Source: a bacterium (lineage in GTDB: Bacteria; Patescibacteria; ABY1; JACQRZ01). From it: a stretch of DNA of 64,000 nt. The position numbers and the translations under genes are program-made. The notes beneath the pieces were generated by a model that saw only the letters and a program-made list of their open reading frames with translations, was not told where the DNA came from and ran no database searches. Position 1 is the first letter of the stretch. Each line of letters opens with the position of its first letter. The DNA is taken from assembly GCA_030688365.1 (NCBI GenBank), contig JAUYIE010000021.1, positions 1 to 64,000 on the forward strand, in the 5' to 3' direction. Shown here in pieces: positions 23,941 to 32,255 of this stretch.

Positions 23941-25461
23941 ATGTATTTCGCTAGAAATATGAAACGGACAATCAGTTTTATGGGAGTTCTCATGCTCGGC
24001 GTGATTTTTGTCGGTTTGACGACTTCACAAGCACAAGCGTATGAATATCCATACGGTTATGGGTATCAATATCCTGCGCCAAAAACACCTAATGCGGGTA
24101 AAATCCTGTTACAGGTGCAAGATAGAGGTCAGGCATGGTATGTAAATCCTGCCGATCAACGACGTTACTATTTGGGACGCCCGTCTGACGCTTTTGAAGT
24201 TATGAAGAAGCTTGGTATCGGTATTACCAATGCAAACCTTCGAAAGTTTCCTGTAGCAGCATTTAATTATTATGGTCTTCCTGATACTGATCGAGATGGT
24301 TTGTATGACGATTTTGAAAAAGTATATGGCACTGATTGGACCAACCCAGATACCGACTATGATGGGTATACTGACTTAGCGGAATTGCGTAATGGATACA
24401 ATCCATTTGGTGCAGGATTTGCCGGTTATGATATGGCTTTTGCCAAAGCAAACAAAGGAAAGATTTTTCTTCAAGTAGAAAACGGTGGAGCTGCGTGGTA
24501 CATCAACCCTGCTGATTCAAAAGCGTATTACTTGGGACGACCGGGCGATGCATTTAACGTAATGCGGTTCTTGGGAGTTGGTGCGACCAACGATACAATC
24601 AATCGTATTCCACGAGGTGATCAGTATCAAGCATATCCGGTATGTGGTGCATACGGACAAGCGGCATGTTATAATCCGACACAGCCAACGTATTATCCAA
24701 CACAACCAGCGCCAAGCTATCCATCACAAACATCCAATCGTTATTACGTGCGTTTGTTCAATGTGGATAACGTCGCATATGCCATCATCAATGGAAACAA
24801 GACATATACAGCTTCCTATGGTGCGGACAATTTGATTGACGTGACTGACTATATCCATTCTGGCAACAACACCATACAGTTTAAACTGTACAATGATACA
24901 GCTGGCTACACATGGGGTTTTCAGATCAAACGCAATGATCAAGTGTTGTTTTCTGAAATCGCCGGATTGGTAGGCGTAACGGGTGCAAATGGCAATGATG
25001 CCAAACATACCTTTCAAGATGTGTATAACAAGACAGTTATACTCAACGAATCAGGTGTTTCTAGCATCAACGGCTTTCAACAACCAGTTCCTGTGGCACC
25101 AACACCAAGTCACTGGTACCTTCGCGTATTTAACGCTGATGATCGTGGTTTGGCTGTCATCAACAACAAATATAGTTTGAACACCAGTTTTGACCAAGAT
25201 ACCGGTTTTGTAGACATCAGTAATTACTTATTGACTTCCGGTAACAACACGATTGATCTACGATCATACAATGATGGTGGGGCATATGCGTGGGGTTTCC
25301 AGCTTAAGAAAGATAGTACAATGATTTTTGATGATGTTGCAGGCGACTCCGGTACATACGGTGCACACGGTAATGAATATTCACGCGAGTATCAGTATTC
25401 TTACAACAAAACATTGACGATTAATACCAACGGTGTAGTGAGTGTCCGTGATAATAGATAA
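23941..25461 (+). CDS. Secreted multidomain protein: two GKILLQV-RYYLGRP modules, calcium-type repeat, two beta-sandwich domains
   Basis: 506 residues (or 500 from the second ATG at 23959). A signal peptide (MKRTISFMGVLMLGVIFVG, ending near SQAQA) is followed by two ~45-residue modules (about 50-98 and 170-220) of the same type as in the protein at 1243. Between them lies a thrombospondin-3-like calcium motif, DTDRDGLYDDFEK...DTDYDGYTDLAEL. After a Pro/Tyr/Gln-rich linker come two homologous ~100-residue beta domains (about 265-365 and 395-500), each with GNNTI and a YxWGFQ(I/L)K block. Its promoter is strong, so it may be abundant at the cell surface. Confidence 0.82.
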   Translation: MYFARNMKRTISFMGVLMLGVIFVGLTTSQAQAYEYPYGYGYQYPAPKTPNAGKILLQVQDRGQAWYVNPADQRRYYLGRPSDAFEVMKKLGIGITNANLRKFPVAAFNYYGLPDTDRDGLYDDFEKVYGTDWTNPDTDYDGYTDLAELRNGYNPFGAGFAGYDMAFAKANKGKIFLQVENGGAAWYINPADSKAYYLGRPGDAFNVMRFLGVGATNDTINRIPRGDQYQAYPVCGAYGQAACYNPTQPTYYPTQPAPSYPSQTSNRYYVRLFNVDNVAYAIINGNKTYTASYGADNLIDVTDYIHSGNNTIQFKLYNDTAGYTWGFQIKRNDQVLFSEIAGLVGVTGANGNDAKHTFQDVYNKTVILNESGVSSINGFQQPVPVAPTPSHWYLRVFNADDRGLAVINNKYSLNTSFDQDTGFVDISNYLLTSGNNTIDLRSYNDGGAYAWGFQLKKDSTMIFDDVAGDSGTYGAHGNEYSREYQYSYNKTLTINTNGVVSVRDNR

Positions 25462-25498
25462 GATTTCTCTTTTCCAAATCATTCAGGATTTTGGAAGT

Positions 25499-25538
25499 AA
25501 AAAGGCCGTCGTCGCTTCAAGCGAAATGACGGCTTTTT
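25499..25538 (+). terminator. Rho-independent terminator after the secreted protein
   Basis: AAAAGGCCGTC and GACGGCTTTTTT pair with one bulged G, with an inner TCGCTT/AAGCGA stem. Confidence 0.85.
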
Positions 25539-25557
25539 TAATACACACATGTCATGG

Positions 25558-25563
25558 TATACT
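25558..25563 (+). promoter_or_regulatory. Extended -10 giving a probably leaderless response-regulator mRNA
   Basis: TGGTATACT; the ATG at 25570 begins 7 bases after the hexamer, about where transcription should start. Confidence 0.65.
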
Positions 25564-25569
25564 ATATAT

Positions 25570-25956
25570 ATGGCTCCATCCAAATATACTATCGCAATCA
25601 TTGAAGACGAAAAGATGTTATTGAAATATATGGCATCAAGCTTGTCGTCTGCGTCTGATTTTAGAGTCGTTACGGCGATGGACGGTGAAGAAGGAGAACA
25701 GTTGGTGATAAAAGAAAAACCAGATCTTGTTTTTCTTGATCTTATCATGCCAAAGAAAAATGGCTTTGAGGTGCTGGAATCTCTGACAAAAAGTCCCGAA
25801 ACAAAAAAAATCCCGATTGTAATTCTTTCCAATTTAGGACAAGAAAAAGATATTGCACAAGCAAAACAGCTCGGTGCGCGTGATTATCTCATAAAAGTCA
25901 ACCTTGAAATCAATGATTTGGTGCGCACCGCTCGTTCATATTTAGATACACCTTGA
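25570..25956 (+). CDS. CheY-like response regulator (receiver domain only)
   Basis: 128 residues from the ATG at 25570 (MAPSKYTIAIIEDEKMLL). The receiver signature is complete: acidic pocket IIEDE, phospho-acceptor Asp in DLVFLDLIMPKKNG, conserved Thr/Ser position in IVILSNLGQ, and Lys in DYLIKVN. No output domain. Its stop (TGA) overlaps the ATG of the PilB/GspE ATPase by one base, so the two are coupled. It probably controls pilus or secretion activity by protein contact; the histidine kinase at 21587 is a possible partner. Confidence 0.92.
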   Translation: MAPSKYTIAIIEDEKMLLKYMASSLSSASDFRVVTAMDGEEGEQLVIKEKPDLVFLDLIMPKKNGFEVLESLTKSPETKKIPIVILSNLGQEKDIAQAKQLGARDYLIKVNLEINDLVRTARSYLDTP

Positions 25957-27644
25957 TGTTTCTTCCCGATGAACAATTAAAAAAGATTTTGCTGTCAAGC
26001 AAAATGATAGACCAAGCGACATGGGATGATGCGTATGCGAATGCCCTTCGTCTTAATGTTCCTGTTGAGGATATACTCAAAGAACGCGATATTATTGCCG
26101 GTCATATTTTGTATGAATTGGTGGCAAAAGCGATCAAAATGCCGTATATAAATTTAAAGACGCATGATATTCCGCCGAGAGTGATGGATTTGCTTGATTA
26201 TCGGACCGCGAGTGTTCTCCATGCCGTCCCGTTTGAAGCGCAGAAAGGTAAACCGGTCAAAGTAGCATGTTTGGATCCCCTGAATAAAAGGACATTAAAA
26301 CTTATCAAGTCAAAGTTGAAACGTCCGCTTGAAATTTTTTTGACCGGTAAAGAGGGATTTGCATTTGCTACGCGTCATTACCAGAAAAATGTTGCAGAAA
26401 AAATTAAAAAAGAGGTACAGCGCTTGGCTACAAGTAAAGGAAAAAATACTGAACGAATCAGTACTTTGTTGGTAGAATATCTATATTATACACATCCGTC
26501 AGATATTCACCTTGAACATCTGGATGATGGTGGAGTGATCAAATTTCGCATAGATGGATTTTTATACGATGAGTTTTTTGTTCCTGATAAGGTACTTGAT
26601 GAGTTGATACGACTTTTGTGTGTCAATGCGCATATTTCTCATGATGCAAAAAATAGTGCCGATGGACGGCTTGCTGCCCATGTATTTGGGGAGTTTATTG
26701 CGTTTCGTGTATCTTTGGTGCCTGCATATCATGGTAGGACTCTCGTGCTTCGTGTCATCAATGAATCATCGCAAAAAATGAGTTTGCGCGATCATGGACT
26801 GGAAGAGACGTCAATAGAACTCGTGAAAAAAGAAATAAAAAAGCCGTACGGGCTGATATTGGTGTCAGGTCCGACCGGTTCGGGGAAATCATCTACTTTG
26901 TATAGTTTAGTAAAAATGCTCAATCTCCAAGGTGTGAGTATTGCGACCATTGAAGACCCTATTGAGTACAGCATCCGTCATGTCAATCAGACTCAAGTGG
27001 ATCTGGAGTCCGGATATACGTTTGTGCAAGGGTTGCGACACCTGCTCCGTCAGGATCCCAACGTCATCATGGTAGGGGAAATACGCGACAACGAGACAGC
27101 GGGCATTACGGCAGAGGCCGCGTTGACGGGGCATATTGTGCTTTCTACAATCCATGCAAATACCGCTGTGGGCACTATCACGCGTCTGCGTAATATGGAA
27201 GTCAAACCGTATCTGATCGGCCCTACACTCAACCTTGCCATCTCGCAACGTCTTGTGAAGCGTATATGTCCGTATTGTCGTGAGGGGTATGAGGTTATGA
27301 AGTCTCTGCTGGATAGTATGGATGGTGATACACATGTGTATACATCGTTTGAAAAGTTGCGCACGGTTGGTTTGCTCTCAACCAATGATTATAGTGCATT
27401 GCGTTTTTACAGAGGTAAAGGATGTCTCAAGTGCGCGGGCAGTGGCTATCGCGGACGTGTGGGCTTGTATGAGATTTTGAAAGTGGATGATGAGATACAA
27501 AAAATGATTTTGGAGGAAAAAGACGAACAGACCATTCAAAAAGAAGCCGAGAAAAAAGGTATGTTGACGCTGTTTGAAGACGGTTTGATAAAAGTAATTT
27601 CCGGGGAAACGACCATTGAGGAAGTGATGAGGGTGATTAACTAG
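25956..27644 (+). CDS. Type IV pilus / type II secretion assembly ATPase (PilB/GspE family)
   Basis: 562 residues from the ATG at 25956. An N-terminal MshEN-like domain (about 1-150) is followed by the secretion ATPase: HPSDIHLEHLDDG, Walker A LVSGPTGSGKSSTLYSL (about 302-318), Asp box ATIEDPIEYSI, Walker B VIMVGEIRDNETA, and STIHANTAVG. A zinc site is formed by CPYC and CLKCAGSGYRGRVGLYE. It should power pilus or pseudopilus assembly at the inner membrane. No other pil genes lie in the window; the upstream response regulator suggests phospho-control. Confidence 0.93.
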   Translation: MFLPDEQLKKILLSSKMIDQATWDDAYANALRLNVPVEDILKERDIIAGHILYELVAKAIKMPYINLKTHDIPPRVMDLLDYRTASVLHAVPFEAQKGKPVKVACLDPLNKRTLKLIKSKLKRPLEIFLTGKEGFAFATRHYQKNVAEKIKKEVQRLATSKGKNTERISTLLVEYLYYTHPSDIHLEHLDDGGVIKFRIDGFLYDEFFVPDKVLDELIRLLCVNAHISHDAKNSADGRLAAHVFGEFIAFRVSLVPAYHGRTLVLRVINESSQKMSLRDHGLEETSIELVKKEIKKPYGLILVSGPTGSGKSSTLYSLVKMLNLQGVSIATIEDPIEYSIRHVNQTQVDLESGYTFVQGLRHLLRQDPNVIMVGEIRDNETAGITAEAALTGHIVLSTIHANTAVGTITRLRNMEVKPYLIGPTLNLAISQRLVKRICPYCREGYEVMKSLLDSMDGDTHVYTSFEKLRTVGLLSTNDYSALRFYRGKGCLKCAGSGYRGRVGLYEILKVDDEIQKMILEEKDEQTIQKEAEKKGMLTLFEDGLIKVISGETTIEEVMRVIN

Positions 27645-27678
27645 AGCGCGATGGCATGATAGTCGTCAGTGCGGTTTA

Positions 27679-28779
27679 TTATGCGCGGATTTCTCGCATC
27701 AGATCAAGATAAAAGGCAAGGTTATGTAGCGTCGCGAGGCGCATGGCGAGTCCTTCGTTTATGGTAAAAAGGTGACGAAGATAGGATCGGGAATGATACG
27801 CGCAGGTATAACAGGTACATTTTGCGTCAAGCGGTTTTTTGTCGTACTTATATTTTTCATTGCCGATTTTGATCGTTCCATAAAACGATTTTTTTGTTAT
27901 GGGACCGGTGCGAACATAGAGTTGGCCATGGCGCGCTTCGCGGGTAGGGATGACACAATCAAACATATCCACGCCATGTTGTGTGGCAAATACGATTTCC
28001 TCGGGTTTGCCGAGTCCCATGAGATAGCGTGGTTTGTCAGCAGGGAGGAGGGGCGCGATCGCTTTGATGATTTTTTGCTTGTCTGATGAGCTTTCACCGA
28101 CAGCGACACCGCCGATGGCGTATCCGTCAAAGTTTAGTTTTGTAAGTTCTTCCACGCAATGTTTGCGTAGATCTAGAAATGTCGATCCTTGTACAATACC
28201 AAAAAGAAGAGGACGTTTGGCGGGCGGGATTCGTTTTTGTTTCATGCGCTTTTCAAAATACTCTTTACTGCGCGTTGCCCACGTGATCGTACGCTGTACG
28301 GCATTCTCCGCTGTTTCATGGTTGCACGTCCCGGAAGGGCACTCATCCAAAACCATAATGATATCAGAGCCGATAGCGAGTTGTATATCAATCACGATTT
28401 CTGGTGTGAGAAAGATTTCATGACCGTCTATTTCCGATTGGAAACGTACTCCTCCGTCAGTGATTTTTCGCATCTTTGAAAGTGAAAAGACTTGGTAACC
28501 ACCACTGTCGGTGAGGATCGGGCGATTCCATCCCATGAATGTGTGTAGTCCCTTGAATTTTTTTAAAATCTCAAGTCCGGGGCGCTGGAAAAGATGATAG
28601 GTATTGGACAGGATGATTTCGGCGCCAAGAGTTTTTATTTCCTCAACCGTGATTTGTTTCACCGCACCGCGCGTCGCGATCGGCATGAAAAACGGCGTCT
28701 GTAAGAGTCCGTGCGGAGTTTTCAATGTGCCCAGTCGTTTCAGGTCTTTTTTGTTGATTTTATAGGAGAAATGAGACAT
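27679..28779 (-). CDS. tgt: Queuine/preQ1 tRNA-ribosyltransferase
   Basis: 366 residues. TGT signatures: FFMPIATRGAVK, ILTDSGGYQVFSLSKMR with the general-base Asp, GIVQGS, GYAIGGVAVGES, nucleophile Asp in MFDCVIPTREARHGQ, and the zinc site CTCYTCAYHSRSYLRHL. It exchanges G34 of GUN-anticodon tRNAs for preQ1. queA, the next enzyme of the pathway, lies on the same strand at 30946, separated by recQ on the other strand. Full length. Confidence 0.95.
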   Translation of the reverse strand: MSHFSYKINKKDLKRLGTLKTPHGLLQTPFFMPIATRGAVKQITVEEIKTLGAEIILSNTYHLFQRPGLEILKKFKGLHTFMGWNRPILTDSGGYQVFSLSKMRKITDGGVRFQSEIDGHEIFLTPEIVIDIQLAIGSDIIMVLDECPSGTCNHETAENAVQRTITWATRSKEYFEKRMKQKRIPPAKRPLLFGIVQGSTFLDLRKHCVEELTKLNFDGYAIGGVAVGESSSDKQKIIKAIAPLLPADKPRYLMGLGKPEEIVFATQHGVDMFDCVIPTREARHGQLYVRTGPITKKSFYGTIKIGNEKYKYDKKPLDAKCTCYTCAYHSRSYLRHLFTINEGLAMRLATLHNLAFYLDLMREIRA

Positions 28780-28820
28780 GGCGAATAGAGATAATTATGA
28801 AACCAGACTACCATAAGGAC

Positions 28821-28849
28821 TTGATATGATCAATAGAATAGAGTATGAT
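28821..28849 (+). promoter_or_regulatory. Promoter for the 43-residue membrane peptide gene
   Basis: TTGATA (28821-28826), 17-base spacer, TATGAT (28844-28849). Confidence 0.75.
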
Positions 28850-28886
28850 GGATGTCAGAATATTTTTTAACTAAGGGGGAAGGGAA

Positions 28887-29018
28887 GTGAAAGATCAAAA
28901 AAATAAAGAGGTGCCTAGTATTGTTCCAAAAGTATTTGTGTTTGGGATGATATTGCTTATCCTTTTGCTATTGAAAGTGATCTCTAATGCCATCCAGCAC
29001 AATGGATGGATACATTAA
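28887..29018 (+). CDS. 43-residue single-helix membrane peptide
   Basis: GTG start at 28887, preceded by purine-rich GGGGGAAGGGA, stop TAA at 29016. A charged N-terminus (KDQKNKEVPSIVPKV) is followed by one hydrophobic helix (VFGMILLILLLLKVI) and a short polar tail. It has its own promoter and terminator, so it is very probably a real monocistronic gene. Small single-span proteins often tune membrane complexes or act as toxins; there is no evidence here for either. Confidence 0.65.
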   Translation: MKDQKNKEVPSIVPKVFVFGMILLILLLLKVISNAIQHNGWIH

Positions 29019-29030
29019 ACTAATAAGAAC

Positions 29031-29059
29031 GCATCGAGGACAACCTTGGTGCTATTTTT
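29031..29059 (+). terminator. Rho-independent terminator
   Basis: GCATCGAGG pairs with CCTTGGTGC (9 pairs, two wobbles) across loop ACAA, followed by TATTTTTT. Confidence 0.75.
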
Positions 29060-29133
29060 TATCTAATTTTCTGGAATAACCACCCCGCTATGATACACTG
29101 GACATATTGACAGATTTTTATTATACAATTTTC

Positions 29134-30951
29134 ATGCCAGACATTATACATCACATCCTCAAAACATATTTTGGGTATGATAGCTTTCGTCCGCAACAGG
29201 AGGAGATCATCCGCAATGTCTTGGCGGGAAATGATACAGTCGTGTTGATGCCGACCGGTGGAGGAAAGTCTCTTTGTTTTCAGATTCCCGCCATGGCGCT
29301 GGAAGGTATCACATTGGTAGTCTCGCCACTCATCGCTTTGATGAAAGATCAGGTTGATGCGATGATCGCAAACGGTATCCCTGCGGTGTTTATCAACAGC
29401 AGTCTGTCCGCTCGGGAGATATTTGAGATTCAAGAGGAGCTACAGCGGGGGAAAATAAAACTTCTTTATATCGCGCCGGAGCGTCTGGCACTTCTTGATT
29501 TTCAGGTATTTCTTAAGAGTCTGCCTATCTCACTCATCGCTGTAGATGAAGCGCACTGTATTTCAGAGTGGGGTCATGAATTTCGTCCTGATTATCGCAA
29601 CTTACAGCGTTGCAAGCAGGTCTTGTTTCCCCATGTACCCATCATCGCATTGACTGCTACTGCTACACTAAAAGTAAAGGAGGATATCATCACACAGCTC
29701 CACCTACAGACGCCAAAAGTGTTTCTTGCAAGTTTTGACAGGCCAAATCTGTTTATCCGCGTGAAGCCAAAACAGCAGGCGTTTAAAGAAATCCTCCTTT
29801 TGCTCAAAAAATATACTGATGAAGCGGTCATTATCTACTGTCTTTCGCGAAAAGAGACAGAGACGCTTGCTGTTGCTCTTAACAAAGAAGGACACAAAGC
29901 AACTGCTTACCATGCCGGGATGAGCAGTGATGAACGAAAAAAAGCGCAAGATCGTTTTAAAAAAGATCAGGTATCCATCATCGTGGCCACGATCGCCTTT
30001 GGGATGGGGATAGATAAACCTGACGTGAGATTGGTGATTCATTACAGTCTACCAAAAAGCATTGAGGGGTATTATCAGGAGATCGGACGTGCCGGTAGAG
30101 ACGGTCTTGCAAGTGAATGCGTTCTTTTTTATACCTATGGAGATACGAGGACTCTTGAATATTTCATCGGTGCTATGGAAGATGCTGATGAACAAAGGCG
30201 AGCACGAGTGAAATTGCAGGAGATAGTTGATTATTGCGAGGCACAGGGGTGTCGAAGGAATATACTGTTGCGTTATTTTGGAGAAGTGGGTGAAATGCAA
30301 AATTGCGCGAGTTGTGATACCTGTACGACGACAAAAGAGACTTTTGACGGGACAGTCATTGCTCAAAAGATTCTTTCTGCGGTGATAAAAACAGGGCAAA
30401 AGTTTGGCGCGCAACACGTGATTTCCGTACTGCGCGGATCCAAAAATCAAGGCGTGCTTTCGCGCGGGCATGATAGCCTCTCGGTATATGGCATTGTAAA
30501 GGACTATGACGACTCGGCATTACGTCTTTTTATCAAAGAGCTGGCATCAAAGGGCTATTTGTTAAAAGATGAGATTGATCATAATATTTTTATATTCAAA
30601 GTATCGGCAAAAGGCATGGACGCATTGAAACAACGAGCAAGCATTGAGCTTACGAAACCTCCTGTTGCGATGGCGAAAGGAAAATCGTCATCCTCTGGCA
30701 AGGGATCAAGTACACATAGTGATAACGAGCTGTTTCAGGAACTGCGCGCGTTGAGAAGGAAAATTGCAGAGCAAAGAAATGTACCTCCTTTTGTGATATT
30801 CAGTGATAAGTCTCTTTTGGAGATGACAGAGTATTTACCACAAGAGAGGGAACAATTTTCAAAAATATTTGGCGTGGGCGCGCAAAAACTTGAGGATTTT
30901 GGGCACAAGTTTATGGAAGTGATACGACAGTATGCGGGGAAGAAACTATAG
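29134..30951 (+). CDS. recQ: ATP-dependent DNA helicase RecQ
   Basis: 605 residues from the ATG at 29134; an in-frame TTG at 29107 is less likely. Motif 0 is GYDSFRPQQEEII, Walker A MPTGGGKSLCFQIP, DEAH box LIAVDEAHCISEWGHEFRP, then TATATLKVKEDI, AYHAGMSSDERK, ATIAFGMGIDKPDVRLVIH and QEIGRAGRDG. A zinc-binding RQC region (CEAQGCRR...NCASCDTC) and a C-terminal HRDC domain (about 525-600) complete the RecQ layout. It unwinds recombination and repair intermediates. Its 3' end overlaps convergent queA by 6 bases. Confidence 0.95.
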   Translation: MPDIIHHILKTYFGYDSFRPQQEEIIRNVLAGNDTVVLMPTGGGKSLCFQIPAMALEGITLVVSPLIALMKDQVDAMIANGIPAVFINSSLSAREIFEIQEELQRGKIKLLYIAPERLALLDFQVFLKSLPISLIAVDEAHCISEWGHEFRPDYRNLQRCKQVLFPHVPIIALTATATLKVKEDIITQLHLQTPKVFLASFDRPNLFIRVKPKQQAFKEILLLLKKYTDEAVIIYCLSRKETETLAVALNKEGHKATAYHAGMSSDERKKAQDRFKKDQVSIIVATIAFGMGIDKPDVRLVIHYSLPKSIEGYYQEIGRAGRDGLASECVLFYTYGDTRTLEYFIGAMEDADEQRRARVKLQEIVDYCEAQGCRRNILLRYFGEVGEMQNCASCDTCTTTKETFDGTVIAQKILSAVIKTGQKFGAQHVISVLRGSKNQGVLSRGHDSLSVYGIVKDYDDSALRLFIKELASKGYLLKDEIDHNIFIFKVSAKGMDALKQRASIELTKPPVAMAKGKSSSSGKGSSTHSDNELFQELRALRRKIAEQRNVPPFVIFSDKSLLEMTEYLPQEREQFSKIFGVGAQKLEDFGHKFMEVIRQYAGKKL

Positions 30952-31980
30952 GATAATCATCGCGTCGCCGAAGGAGTAGAATTGATACTTTTTGGCAATC
31001 GCTTCGGCGTAGGCAGTCAGGACATAATCTGTGCCGTCTTTTTTAATATTTTGTGCAAACGCGCAGACGAGCAACATAAGCGTTGATTGGGGAAGGTGAA
31101 AGTTGGTGATGAGTCCGTCAACGATACGAAATGTATATCCGGGATACATAAAAATATCCACTTCTTTGAAGCCGGCTTTAATGCGACCGGGAGAATCCGC
31201 GAAACTTTCTAACGTGCGGGTGGATGTTGTGCCGACGGTGATGACTCGTCGTTTCTCTTTTTTAGCGGTGTTGATGATGTGTGCCGTTTCATCAGATATG
31301 GTCGCAAACTCCGGGTGCATTTTGTGGTCGGTGATTTTTTCGGTGCGGATCGGGGCAAACGTGCCAGGGCCGACATGGAGCGTGAGCTCGGTGATGATGA
31401 TACCTTTCTTTGTGAGGGCGTTCATCAGTTGTTTTGTAAAATGAAACCCCGCAGTCGGCGCGGCGACCGATCCTTCTTGGGAGGCAAAGACGGTCTGATA
31501 TTCTTTTTCTTTTGCGATGCGAGATATATAGGGCGGTGTCGGTGGAACGCCATGTTTGTGGATGAGCGCACGCAGCGTCGATCCATGCGCATCAAAAGAA
31601 ATCCGCCACAACATGTCATCTATTTTTTCTTCTGCTATCGCATGCCAGTTTTTTGTGAGAGTGAGTTGTTTACCTGCTTCACGGCCGGTCAGATTTTTTA
31701 TCATTGCCGTCCATACGCCGTCTGATAATTCGCGCACAAGTAGGATCTCCACCGCTCCACCGGTGGGTTTGGTAGCGGATAGTCGCGCGGGAATCACTTT
31801 TGAGTTATTGAGTACCAAAACGTCGCCCTTGTGAAGGAAGTCAAGGATATCATAAAAGTGTTTGTGGGCGGGCGGGGCGCCATCAGCGAGTACTATAAGT
31901 CGGCAATGGTCGCGGGGCGAGCAAGGTTTTTGAGCGATTAATTCTTTTGGTAACGTAAAGTCAAAATCGGATAGTTTCAT
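30946..31980 (-). CDS. queA: SAM:tRNA ribosyltransferase-isomerase (queuosine pathway)
   Basis: 344 residues from the ATG at 31980 (MKLSDFDFTLPKELIAQKP). Family blocks: GDVLVLNNSKVIPARL, GAVEILLV, SVAAPTAGFHFTKQL, TLHVGPGTFAPIR, MHPEFATIS, VGTTSTRTLES, and YPGYTFRIVDGLITNFHLPQ. It converts preQ1-tRNA to epoxyqueuosine-tRNA after Tgt. Full length. Confidence 0.95.
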   Translation of the reverse strand: MKLSDFDFTLPKELIAQKPCSPRDHCRLIVLADGAPPAHKHFYDILDFLHKGDVLVLNNSKVIPARLSATKPTGGAVEILLVRELSDGVWTAMIKNLTGREAGKQLTLTKNWHAIAEEKIDDMLWRISFDAHGSTLRALIHKHGVPPTPPYISRIAKEKEYQTVFASQEGSVAAPTAGFHFTKQLMNALTKKGIIITELTLHVGPGTFAPIRTEKITDHKMHPEFATISDETAHIINTAKKEKRRVITVGTTSTRTLESFADSPGRIKAGFKEVDIFMYPGYTFRIVDGLITNFHLPQSTLMLLVCAFAQNIKKDGTDYVLTAYAEAIAKKYQFYSFGDAMIIL

Positions 31981-32032
31981 ATGGGGCAAATGGTAGCAGT
32001 TTTTGTGGGAAATATAAAGATCACGACTACAG

Positions 32033-32060
32033 TTGCTTTATTCTCAAAACACTGTATACT
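32033..32060 (+). promoter_or_regulatory. Promoter for the 30-residue basic peptide gene
   Basis: TTGCTT (32033-32038), 16-base spacer, TATACT (32055-32060). Confidence 0.65.
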
Positions 32061-32085
32061 CCCTATATCATTATTGAACTACTCT

Positions 32086-32178
32086 ATGGCAAAAGGAAAA
32101 AAGAGATCAACGGGTGTCAAAAATCCGCATCTCAAGCGCAATGAGCGCAAACAACACGTTGAGAAAAAGTACAACTAA
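32086..32178 (+). CDS. 30-residue basic peptide
   Basis: ATG at 32086 to TAA at 32176, starting MAKGKKRSTGVKNPHLKR; about half the residues are Lys, Arg or His. It sits in a clean promoter-ORF-terminator unit. The composition suggests RNA or ribosome binding; it is reminiscent of very small ribosome-associated proteins but matches none I recognise. The frame is open further upstream, but the promoter and the ATG position favour the short form. Confidence 0.6.
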   Translation: MAKGKKRSTGVKNPHLKRNERKQHVEKKYN

Positions 32179-32183
32179 AAATT

Positions 32184-32208
32184 CATCCCCAGTCGGGGAT
32201 GTTTTTTG
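32184..32208 (+). terminator. Rho-independent terminator
   Basis: CATCCCC pairs with GGGGATG across AGTC, followed by six T. Confidence 0.85.
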
Positions 32209-32255
32209 TAATGACGTGATATGGTACAATATATGTATCAAATCATTACGTCCCT

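Noticed and set aside
23959..25461. Many antisense ORFs across the large secreted and repeat proteins
   Set aside because: They are shadows of strongly supported genes and lack ribosome sites, promoters or family motifs.
29107..29133. RecQ start at the in-frame TTG (29107)
   Set aside because: The ATG at 29134 is followed at once by the conserved N-terminal helix, and the TTG lies in a promoter-like T-rich stretch.
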